Assembly: GCA_031254905.1 (NCBI GenBank)
Contig: JAIRTN010000056.1
Span: 1 to 7,538, forward strand
DNA: 7,538 bases
Source: Coriobacteriales bacterium
GTDB lineage: Bacteria > Actinomycetota > Coriobacteriia > Coriobacteriales > UBA8131
Direction of reading: 5' to 3'
The position numbers and the translations under genes were made by a program. How positions within the stretch are numbered: position 1 is the first letter of the stretch; the number at the start of each line of letters is the position of its first letter. The notes beneath the pieces are model-generated. The model had not been told where the DNA came from. It worked only from the letters and a program-made list of their open reading frames with translations, and did no database searches. This document shows positions 1 through 5,397 of this stretch, in pieces.

Positions 1-312
1 GACTATGAGCAAGAGCAAGACAGGTTAAAGATCGCAATCGAGAACATGCGCAAAGAAATCAAAACATGGGAAAAGAAGCGAAGGAGCGCGAAGGACTTCA
101 TCGTTGCAACAAAGAAGTACACCGATTTGACGGAACTAGACGCTGTCGTACTGCGCGGGTTCATCGAGCGAATCTTTGTTTCAAAAAAGAACAAGGCTAC
201 CAAAGCGCAGAAGCTGGAGGTTGTCCATGATTTCGTCAGCGCATTTGATTTCAAAGCAGCAAGGAAGCGTTCAGAGAACTCAAAGCACACTGGAAACTTG
301 GATGCAGCGTAA
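1..312 (+). CDS. Large serine recombinase, C-terminal fragment (Tn4451/DUF4368 type), cut by window start
   Basis: The frame is open from the first base, so the gene begins upstream; 103 residues and the stop (TAA) are visible. The fragment starts in a charged helical stretch (about residues 1-30), as expected for the coiled-coil region of large serine recombinases. It continues with YTDLTELDAVVLRGFIERIF near residues 40-60, which matches the family pattern 'YTDIxELTPEILxEFIDKI', and ends with a VVHDFVSAFDF segment like the DUF4368 tail. The catalytic resolvase domain lies outside the window. Such enzymes integrate and excise conjugative or mobilizable elements and are usually encoded at one end of the element. 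GC is lower (about 43-45% in the first 120 bases) than in the genes to the right, which supports a transferred origin. The family call is fairly secure; the exact element type cannot be told. Confidence 0.85.
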   Translation, partial: DYEQEQDRLKIAIENMRKEIKTWEKKRRSAKDFIVATKKYTDLTELDAVVLRGFIERIFVSKKNKATKAQKLEVVHDFVSAFDFKAARKRSENSKHTGNLDAA

Positions 313-376
313 GAAACAAACGGCCATCGTGAAACGGCTTCATAATTTACGTAAGGATTTGCCTCCCTATTAGTCT
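313..376. other. Convergent intergenic gap, candidate end of the mobile element
   Basis: Sixty-four bases separate the recombinase stop from the stop of the convergent kinase gene. Visible structure: AAACGGC occurs at 318-324 and again at 332-338, and the 8-base palindrome TTACGTAA lies at 347-354. No hairpin followed by a T run, meaning no clear intrinsic terminator, was found on either strand. Large serine recombinase genes commonly lie next to the element's attachment site, so the crossover point may be here or in the 3' end of the kinase gene. The second half of the duplicated core cannot be seen in this window, so the site is not proven. Confidence 0.35.
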
Positions 377-982
377 TTATTCGGTTGTGGCTACGCTGGC
401 GATGAGGGCGACGCTTCCGTCGATGCCGAAGTGCGAACTTGAGAGCGAGAGGTGGTAGTTGTCGGCCATGCCCCACTTTTGGCCGGTGTGCTGCTCGTAG
501 AAAACGGCGCGTTGGCGGTCGGTTTTTCTGATGCGGGCGACGGCGCTGTGTTCGTCGAGGCTGTTGCGGCGCATGACGCGCGCCACGCGGGCGTCCCAGT
601 TTGAGTGTATGTAGATGTTGAGGATGCTGGGGTAATCCGCGAGGAAGTAATCCGCGCTGTGGCCGATGATGACGCAGGGGCCTTCTTTGGCGATTTGCCT
701 GATGATGCGCGATTGGACGAGGAACATTCGGTCTGGCAGGGGCAGGGTGTCCTCGTCTTTGCCGACCGCGGTGTTGGCGTAGGACAGCAGGCTTGAGAAC
801 CTGCCGAGGACGCCTTCGCCATCCTCTTTGACGAACTCCTCGTTGAAGTTGCCTTCTTGGGCGGCCCGCCGGATGAGCTCGCGGTCGTAGTAGGCGTAGC
901 CAAGGTGGGCCGCAAGTCGCTCTCCAATCTCGCGTCCGCCGCTTCCATATTGTCGGCTGATTGTTATGATATGTTTTGTCAT
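377..982 (-). CDS. Cytidylate kinase-like family protein (P-loop nucleotide kinase)
   Basis: A 201-residue protein beginning MTKHIITISRQYGSGGREIG, the typical start of the cytidylate kinase-like family (Cytidylate_kin2). The glycine-rich phosphate-binding loop is GSGGRE (residues 13-18). CVIIGHSADYFL (103-114) corresponds to the family's 'VIVGRCADYVL' core strand, with GHSAD in place of the more usual GRCAD. An arginine/aspartate lid follows (IRKTDRQRAVFYEQHTGQKW, 151-170), then an NYHLSLSSS segment and GIDG near the end. Length and C-terminus look normal, so the neighbouring element has not obviously truncated it. The start at 982 was chosen because homologues begin at this methionine; the longer open frame to 1093 runs through the promoter region. 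The substrate is not established for many members: CMP/dCMP kinase is the name-giving activity, but the true cmk gene is usually separate. It is transcribed away from the lipoprotein gene. Confidence 0.85.
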   Translation of the reverse strand: MTKHIITISRQYGSGGREIGERLAAHLGYAYYDRELIRRAAQEGNFNEEFVKEDGEGVLGRFSSLLSYANTAVGKDEDTLPLPDRMFLVQSRIIRQIAKEGPCVIIGHSADYFLADYPSILNIYIHSNWDARVARVMRRNSLDEHSAVARIRKTDRQRAVFYEQHTGQKWGMADNYHLSLSSSHFGIDGSVALIASVATTE

Positions 983-1026
983 GTTGTGTATGCACCGCCT
1001 AGAATCGGTGGATGTTGCTAACGTCC

Positions 1027-1055
1027 ATTCTGTAACGCTTCGCCTGAAATGGCAA
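1027..1055 (-). promoter_or_regulatory. Candidate sigma-70 type promoter for the cytidylate kinase-like gene
   Basis: Read on the minus strand, TTGCCA (1055-1050, 5 of 6 matches to TTGACA) is followed after exactly 17 bases by CAGAAT (1032-1027, 4 of 6 matches to TATAAT). Transcription would begin near 1020, giving a leader of about 38 bases before the ATG at 982. This is a visual match only. No equally good promoter was seen for the divergent plus-strand lipoprotein gene. Confidence 0.4.
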
Positions 1056-1083
1056 GCCTTACTGTACCATATCAGAGGACGAC

Positions 1084-1087
1084 AGGA
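1084..1087 (+). promoter_or_regulatory. Ribosome binding site supporting a GTG start for the lipoprotein gene
   Basis: AGGA lies 6 bases before the GTG at 1094, with a further purine-rich AGAGGA at 1074-1079. The in-frame ATG at 1049 has no comparable site upstream and lies inside the candidate minus-strand promoter. The GTG is therefore the preferred start. Confidence 0.5.
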
Positions 1088-1093
1088 ATCCAT

Positions 1094-2380
1094 GTGTTAG
1101 ACGAAGAACAGAAACAACAACAGTTTACGCGCCGCGGGTTTGTGGCCGGAGCGCTCGGAGCAGGTGCCGCCGCCCTTGCTATCGGGGGCGCGACGGTGCT
1201 GTCTGCCTGCTCTACCGCGAAGGAGCGGGAGTTTGAGGAACTTGTCTCGAAGGGCGTGGAAGACGAGGACATCGACGCCCTTGTGGTAGGCGACGAGCAG
1301 ATTATTGAGACAACGGATTTTGACGAGGCCCCTTCTGAGGACTATCTTGAGTTGCAGGCAACGTGGGAAGTTCCGCTGGGCAGCATTCTTCATCAGATAG
1401 ATTCATCGGCGGCGCTCGTGCTGTTTCCCGGTGAGTGGGATGAAACGCTGCGCAAGATTGGCCTGCTCAACCTTGAGACCGGCGTGTTATCGACGATTGT
1501 CAGCGCGCCGATTGGCACCAGCAAAAACACGGTCATTTACGATGCCCGCGCCAGCAGAACCGCCCTTATTTGGGTGGAACTCGACTTGGGCGATTACCGC
1601 TGGAAGACCTATGTCGCGCCGCTGGATGGCACCGTGGCAAGCGACGCGTGGATGGTCGCGGAGGGCGACGCGGACTATGAGCCGTCGATGCTGGCCGTCG
1701 CGGGCAATAAGCTGTATTGGACGGTCATGCCGCTTGCCACCGGCGCGGCGAACCTTGAGGATTCGTATCTGCGGGCGCTGCAGCTTAACCCCAACGGCAA
1801 CTCCGGGCGCGTTGAGCCCTATACCGTACTCACGTCGCACGGGCGAATGATTACCAACCCGCGCGTTACCGACGGCATCATAACTCTGGTGCCGCGCGTT
1901 GACACCGCGAACATCTACTATCAGCTTACGGCCTTGACCTGCGAAAACGATAAACTTGTTGATTTTAAGGTCTTGCCGCAGTCGCTTCGGGTCATCGAGG
2001 CGCTCTACGCGGATGGGGCCTTCTCCTTTTCTATCGAGAACAACTACAACTACGCGGGGGGCCTTGGCAAGTTTGGCACCTACCGGGACCTCGCAGACGG
2101 GAACTACCTGCGCATGGGCAGGCCGCCGCTTGGCTCCGTCGTTCATTTTGGAAACTGCCTTCTCATGCGCTCGATTACCAGTGTGGTGGGTGTCGAGCCG
2201 GCTGCGAGGAAGTTCTTTGTCATCGACGTTCCGTCGCGCAGCGCTGATTTTGGCGAGTCGTTAGTCGGCTGGGGCGTCCAAGACAAGGTTGTTACTGTCT
2301 CCGTGCGTTTGGCCGACACCGACGATAGCATGCTAGCAACGGTGGTAAGGGTATTTGGAAGGAGCGCGCCCAAGCAGTAA
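1094..2380 (+). CDS. Tat-exported lipoprotein, possible beta-propeller, function unknown
   Basis: From the GTG start the protein is 428 residues. The N-terminus has a twin-arginine motif TRRGFV (residues 12-17), an alanine/glycine-rich hydrophobic segment (17-35) and a lipobox LSAC with the acceptor cysteine at 39. It is therefore probably folded in the cytoplasm, exported by Tat and anchored to the outer face of the membrane. An acidic linker (EFEELVSKGVEDEDIDALV) follows. The remainder is rich in beta-strand patterns with recurring units such as SRTALIWVELDLGDYRWKTY, reminiscent of TolB/WD-like propeller blades. No catalytic motif was recognised. An in-frame ATG at 1049 would add 15 residues but lacks a good ribosome site. 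The gene ends 72 bases before the response regulator in the same direction. A role as an extracellular sensing partner of that two-component system is a guess from position. Confidence 0.75.
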   Translation: MLDEEQKQQQFTRRGFVAGALGAGAAALAIGGATVLSACSTAKEREFEELVSKGVEDEDIDALVVGDEQIIETTDFDEAPSEDYLELQATWEVPLGSILHQIDSSAALVLFPGEWDETLRKIGLLNLETGVLSTIVSAPIGTSKNTVIYDARASRTALIWVELDLGDYRWKTYVAPLDGTVASDAWMVAEGDADYEPSMLAVAGNKLYWTVMPLATGAANLEDSYLRALQLNPNGNSGRVEPYTVLTSHGRMITNPRVTDGIITLVPRVDTANIYYQLTALTCENDKLVDFKVLPQSLRVIEALYADGAFSFSIENNYNYAGGLGKFGTYRDLADGNYLRMGRPPLGSVVHFGNCLLMRSITSVVGVEPAARKFFVIDVPSRSADFGESLVGWGVQDKVVTVSVRLADTDDSMLATVVRVFGRSAPKQ

Positions 2381-2413
2381 GCAGTAAACGTGTGTCTACA
2401 AACGTGTGCCTAC
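2372..2413 (+). repeat. Tandem direct repeats in 7-base phase, candidate response-regulator operator
   Basis: Two perfect tandem copies of AAGCAGT (2372-2378 and 2379-2385) are followed without a gap by AAACGTGTGTCTAC (2386-2399) and a second copy with one T-to-C change (2400-2413). All units fall in a single 7-base register across 42 bases. The cluster overlaps the lipoprotein stop codon and ends 39 bases before the regulator start. OmpR/PhoB-type regulators bind tandem direct repeats and often control their own genes, so this is a plausible autoregulatory site. The 14-base period differs from the 11-base pho box. Confidence 0.5.
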
Positions 2414-2452
2414 CGCGGGGAGTGTTTTACTGGGAGGAATGAGGATGCGAAG

Positions 2453-3166
2453 ATGACAGCTAACGAGGATGTGTGCCGAATTTTGCTGGTTGAGGACGAG
2501 CGGGCCATTCGCGAGGCGGTCGCGGCCTACCTTATGAGGGAGGGCTATCCGGTGACGGCGGTGCCCGATGGACGAGTAGCGCTCGATGAGTTTGCCAAGG
2601 GCAGCTTCGATTTGATAATACTCGATTTGATGCTCCCCGGGCTTTCCGGCGAGAAAGTCTGTCAGACGGTTCGCAGCACCTCGGAGATTCCCATTATCAT
2701 GCTGACGGCAAAAGGGGAGATAGAAGACCGCATCGCCGGGCTGGAACTGGGGGCCGATGACTACCTCGTTAAGCCCTTCTCGCCGCGAGAACTCGTGGCA
2801 CGCGTGCGGGCCCTCTTGCGCCGCACCCATATCTCCGAGGAGTCGCGGCGCGAGGTTCTCGAGTTTGGCGACCTGTTTATCGACATATCCTCCCACCACG
2901 TGGCCATCGACGGCCGCCCGGTTGATCTCACGGCAAGCGAGTTTAAGCTGCTTGTTACGCTGAGCCGTCATCCGGGCCATATCTACACGCGGGGTGAGTT
3001 GGTGGAGAGGGTTTTGGGATACGATTTTGAGGGCTACGAGCGAACCATCGACAGCCACGTCAAGAACCTCCGCTCCAAGCTGGGAGATGACCCCCGCGAA
3101 CCGCGCTGGCTCTTTACGGTACACGGCGTTGGCTATCGCTTCGGCGCCCCGCTCAACTGGGAGTGA
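2453..3166 (+). CDS. OmpR/PhoB-family two-component response regulator
   Basis: A 237-residue protein with the classic two-domain layout. The receiver domain (about residues 8-122) has the acidic pair E14/D15, phospho-acceptor D58 in ILDLMLPG, switch residues T85 and Y104, and K107 in the VKPF motif. The winged-helix DNA-binding domain (about 137-235) includes LTASEFKLL, the recognition-helix region YERTIDSHVKNLRSKLG (195-211) and the C-terminal hairpin FTVHGVGYRF. All key residues are present, so it should be phosphorylated by the adjacent kinase and bind DNA as a dimer. The start at 2453 was chosen because GAGG (2441-2444) sits 8 bases upstream and homologues begin just before the first receiver strand; the open frame from 2390 would add 21 unlikely residues. 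The kinase gene begins 19 bases downstream. Target genes are unknown; the repeats immediately upstream suggest self-regulation. Confidence 0.95.
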   Translation: MTANEDVCRILLVEDERAIREAVAAYLMREGYPVTAVPDGRVALDEFAKGSFDLIILDLMLPGLSGEKVCQTVRSTSEIPIIMLTAKGEIEDRIAGLELGADDYLVKPFSPRELVARVRALLRRTHISEESRREVLEFGDLFIDISSHHVAIDGRPVDLTASEFKLLVTLSRHPGHIYTRGELVERVLGYDFEGYERTIDSHVKNLRSKLGDDPREPRWLFTVHGVGYRFGAPLNWE

Positions 3167-3185
3167 GAGGCTTGGTGACGGACTC

Positions 3186-4307
3186 ATGATGACCTCGGTG
3201 GACACGGACACCCCCTCCATCCCCTCCCAACCCCACCCCGCCCCCCGCCGCACCCGCGTGCTCTCCTACGTGGGGCGCCTCGTCATCGCCTTCACCTCGC
3301 TGACGCTCGTAACCATCCTCATCGTATCCTCGCTGATTGCCATCAGCTTGCTGCAACGCTCCACCGGCGACATCCGCCTCAACATCTTGACCTCGCTCGT
3401 CTTCGCCGGCCTCATAGCGGTGATACTCGCGGCCCTCTTTGCGATATTCTTCTCCCGCGGCTTCATCCTGCCCCTCATGCACATCACCGCCATCTCCAAC
3501 AGGGTGCAGGCAGGCGACCTCTCGGCGCGCACAAACATGACGGCCAACGACGAATTCTCGCGCCTCGGCCGCGCGGTCGACGAGATGATAGACGCCGTCG
3601 AGAAGAACAAAAAACTCGAACACCAACTCACAACCGACGTCGCCCACGAGTTGCGCACGCCCCTGATGGCCATGCAGGCAACCATCGAGGCAATGATAGA
3701 CGGGGTATTACCCGTAGACGCCGCCCGTCTCGCCACGCTCAATACCGAGGTCATCCGCCTGGGCCGCCTCGTCGACGTGCAACTGGAGCTCTCGCGTCTC
3801 GAAAGCGGCAGGACACCTCTGGCAATCGAGGGCCTCGATTTAAGCCAACTGGTCAAAGACCTCGTATCCGCGCACGAAATGTTCATCGAAGAAGCCGGCC
3901 TCAGCATCGAGTGCCTCGTAAGCCCCAGCGTCATGGTGCGCGGTGACGCCGACCGCCTCCGCCAAGCGATTTCCAACCTGCTCTCCAACGCAATCCGCTA
4001 TACTCCCCCAGAGGGTAACATCGTCGTGCGGGTCTCCTCCCAACAGGGCCTCGCCCAAGTATTCGTCAGCGATAACGGCATCGGCATCGCGCCCGAAGAC
4101 ATCCCGCACGTGTTCTCGCGGTTCTGGCGGGCAGCAACAAGCCGCGCGCGCGAAAGCGGCGGCCTCGGCGTCGGGCTTGCCCTCGTCAGAGAAATTGTGG
4201 CGCGGCACCGCGGCATCGTCAGCGTGGAAAGCAAGCTGGGCGTCGGTTCGACCTTCACCCTGAGCCTGCCCCTGCTCAGATGGGAGGACGACGATGACGA
4301 GGACTAG
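3186..4307 (+). CDS. Membrane sensor histidine kinase (HAMP-HisKA-HATPase_c)
   Basis: A 373-residue kinase. A proline-rich cytoplasmic tail (residues 10-20) precedes two membrane segments (about 32-55 and 67-89), separated by only about 11 residues, so there is no real external sensor domain. A HAMP linker (about 90-142) leads to the phospho-acceptor H154 in DVAHELRTPL. The ATP-binding domain shows the N box (N264, N268 in NLLSNAIRYTP), G1 (DNGIGI, 296-301), the F box (FSRFWRA, 310-316) and G2 (GGLGVG, 325-330). The protein ends in an acidic WEDDDDED tail. The start is one of two adjacent ATGs (3186, 3189), with GGTGA 7 bases before the first. It follows the response regulator after 19 bases and is its obvious partner. 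The signal is unknown; the minimal loop suggests intramembrane sensing or help from another protein. The plus strand here is unusually C-rich compared with neighbouring genes. Confidence 0.94.
   Translation: MMTSVDTDTPSIPSQPHPAPRRTRVLSYVGRLVIAFTSLTLVTILIVSSLIAISLLQRSTGDIRLNILTSLVFAGLIAVILAALFAIFFSRGFILPLMHITAISNRVQAGDLSARTNMTANDEFSRLGRAVDEMIDAVEKNKKLEHQLTTDVAHELRTPLMAMQATIEAMIDGVLPVDAARLATLNTEVIRLGRLVDVQLELSRLESGRTPLAIEGLDLSQLVKDLVSAHEMFIEEAGLSIECLVSPSVMVRGDADRLRQAISNLLSNAIRYTPPEGNIVVRVSSQQGLAQVFVSDNGIGIAPEDIPHVFSRFWRAATSRARESGGLGVGLALVREIVARHRGIVSVESKLGVGSTFTLSLPLLRWEDDDDED
3211..3250 (-). other. C-rich tract, G-quadruplex-prone on the minus strand, in the kinase 5' end
   Basis: Thirty of these 40 plus-strand bases are C. 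On the minus strand this gives several closely spaced runs of three to six G, enough for an intramolecular quadruplex of at least four tracts. It encodes the proline-rich tail of the kinase, starting about 25 bases after its start codon. A related tract lies at 4384-4410. An effect on transcription is inference. Confidence 0.45.
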
Positions 4308-4320
4308 CAAAGAAGAAAAA

Positions 4321-4369
4321 TGGGGAGAAGAACGGCACCGTCTGTGCCCGCACCTCTCCCGCATCCCCA
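4321..4369 (+). promoter_or_regulatory. Possible RNA stem-loop in the purC leader
   Basis: An inner 5-base-pair hairpin GGCAC (4334-4338) / GTGCC (4344-4348) with loop CGTCT is nested in an outer stem GGGAGA (4323-4328) / TCTCCC (4355-4360). The alternative pairing TGGGGA (4321-4326) / TCCCCA (4364-4369) competes with the outer stem. No T run follows, so it is not a standard intrinsic terminator. It fits no riboswitch class I recognise. The stems are short and could be chance in GC-rich DNA. Confidence 0.3.
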
Positions 4370-4383
4370 AGGACGGCGGACGG

Positions 4384-4410
4384 CCCCACCCCCAGCCCAC
4401 CCCGGCCCCC
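4384..4410 (-). other. C-rich tract before purC, G-quadruplex-prone on the minus strand
   Basis: Twenty-one of 27 plus-strand bases are C, giving minus-strand runs of 5, 4, 3, 5 and 4 G with one- or two-base loops. This is one of the strongest quadruplex patterns possible. The transcript would carry a C-rich, G-poor stretch that could also serve as a Rho loading site between the kinase and purC. The tract resembles the one at 3211-3250. Confidence 0.45.
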
Positions 4411-4426
4411 GCGACAGAGACAGAAT

Positions 4427-4433
4427 GAGAGGA
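4427..4433 (+). promoter_or_regulatory. Ribosome binding site of purC
   Basis: GAGAGGA lies 7 bases before the ATG at 4441 and fixes the start of purC. No convincing -35/-10 pair was found in the 133-base gap from the kinase stop, so purC could be read through from the kinase transcript. Confidence 0.55.
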
Positions 4434-4440
4434 CAAACCC

Positions 4441-5367
4441 ATGGCCCTGCGTGACGAGATACAGCCAGACGCGCGCGGAAAGGTCCGCGAACTCTACGAC
4501 CTCGGCGACAGCCTGCTCTTTGTCGCCTCGGACCGCATATCCGCCTTCGACTACGTCCTTGAGGACAGCATCCCCTTCAAGGGCGAAATCCTCACGCGTA
4601 TGTCGCTGTTTTGGTTCGCCCTGCTGGCGGATGTCACCCCCAATCACCTGATAAGCGCCGATGCCGCCAGTCTCCCCACACGCTTCGCGCCCTTCGCCTC
4701 AGAGTTGGCCGGGCGCTTCATGCTCGTAAAAAAGGCGCGGATGTTTCCCGTTGAGTGCATTGTCCGCGGCTATCTTGCCGGCAGCGGCCTCAAAGAGTAT
4801 GAGCAAAACGGGACGGTCTGCGGCATCGAATTACCCGCTTCTCTCACCAATTCCAGTCGTCTTCCCCACGCGCTGTACACCCCCTCCACAAAGGCGGAGT
4901 TGGGCAGCCATGACGAAAACGTGACCTTTGCTCAAACGGAAGACATGCTGGGGCCCCAAGACGCGGCGGCGCTGCGCGAGAGGGCGCTGGCGGTTTACCA
5001 AGCTGCCCACGACTACGCGCTGAGCAGGGGAATCATCATCGCGGACACAAAATTTGAGTTTGGCCGCGTCGGCAACGAGGTGGTGCTCGCCGACGAGGTG
5101 CTTACGCCGGATTCCTCGCGCTTCTGGCCGCTTGCGGCCTATCAACCCGGCGAAAGCCAGACGAGTTTCGACAAGCAGTTTGTGCGTGACTGGCTCATCG
5201 CGAACTGGGACATGCAGAGCCCGCCGCCGCGCCTCCCGGCCGACATCATCGAGGCGACGTCCCAAAAATATATTCAGGCTTTCGAGTTGTTGACCGGAGA
5301 GACATTTGAGCCGATGGCGGCGAAAGCGGGGCTATCCCCGCTGCCTCAATCCGGTATAGTGGAGTAG
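4441..5367 (+). CDS. purC: Phosphoribosylaminoimidazole-succinocarboxamide synthase (SAICAR synthase), long form
   Basis: PurC joins CAIR and aspartate with ATP to give SAICAR in de novo purine synthesis in the cytoplasm. The 308-residue protein carries the family landmarks in order: the ATP loop GKVRELYD (13-20), SDRISAFD (30-37), the signature ECIVRGYLAGSGLKEY (105-120), TPSTKAELGSHDEN (147-160), DTKFEFG (202-208), DEVLTPDSSRFW (218-229) and SFDKQFVRDW (242-251). At about 300 residues it belongs to the longer branch (yeast Ade1 style) rather than the roughly 240-residue E. coli/Bacillus type. Where long-branch relatives usually read LPEPIFTPSTKAE, this one has LPHALYTPSTKAE; the rest of that segment is conserved. 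The membrane-protein gene follows after 30 bases and then purS, purQ and purL, so it heads a purine cluster. Both ends look complete. Confidence 0.97.
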   Translation: MALRDEIQPDARGKVRELYDLGDSLLFVASDRISAFDYVLEDSIPFKGEILTRMSLFWFALLADVTPNHLISADAASLPTRFAPFASELAGRFMLVKKARMFPVECIVRGYLAGSGLKEYEQNGTVCGIELPASLTNSSRLPHALYTPSTKAELGSHDENVTFAQTEDMLGPQDAAALRERALAVYQAAHDYALSRGIIIADTKFEFGRVGNEVVLADEVLTPDSSRFWPLAAYQPGESQTSFDKQFVRDWLIANWDMQSPPPRLPADIIEATSQKYIQAFELLTGETFEPMAAKAGLSPLPQSGIVE

Positions 5368-5397
5368 ACAAAAAACCATCCAAAGGAGCAGCACAGT

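Noticed and set aside
3..995. 330-residue minus-strand open frame spanning the recombinase end and the kinase gene
   Set aside because: It is Arg/Pro/His low-complexity sequence out of frame with the well-supported kinase and crosses the recombinase coding region; typical of GC-rich shadow frames.
377..1093. Longer start for the cytidylate kinase-like gene at 1093
   Set aside because: The added 37 residues do not resemble the family, which begins at MTKHIITISR, and the region contains the candidate promoter.
1049..1093. ATG at 1049 as start of the lipoprotein
   Set aside because: No ribosome binding site is visible before it, and it would place 15 more residues ahead of the signal peptide; the GTG at 1094 has AGGA at good spacing. 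Not fully excluded.
1487..2146. 219-residue minus-strand open frame
   Set aside because: Antisense to the lipoprotein gene, no recognisable domain or ribosome site; explained by codon bias on the other strand.
2396..3253. 285-residue minus-strand open frame
   Set aside because: Lies opposite the clearly functional response regulator and has no domain signature.
3266..3988. 240-residue minus-strand open frame, Ser/Arg/Met-rich
   Set aside because: Mirror of the histidine kinase coding strand; composition is an artefact of its C-ending codons.
4308..4440. Purine riboswitch or intrinsic terminator before purC
   Set aside because: No conserved purine-aptamer core and no hairpin followed by a T run; only a short stem-loop and a C-rich tract are visible.
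5368..5397. Terminator between purC and the membrane-protein gene
   Set aside because: The 30-base gap has a short A run but no stem, and it contains the ribosome site of the next gene, so continued transcription is more likely.
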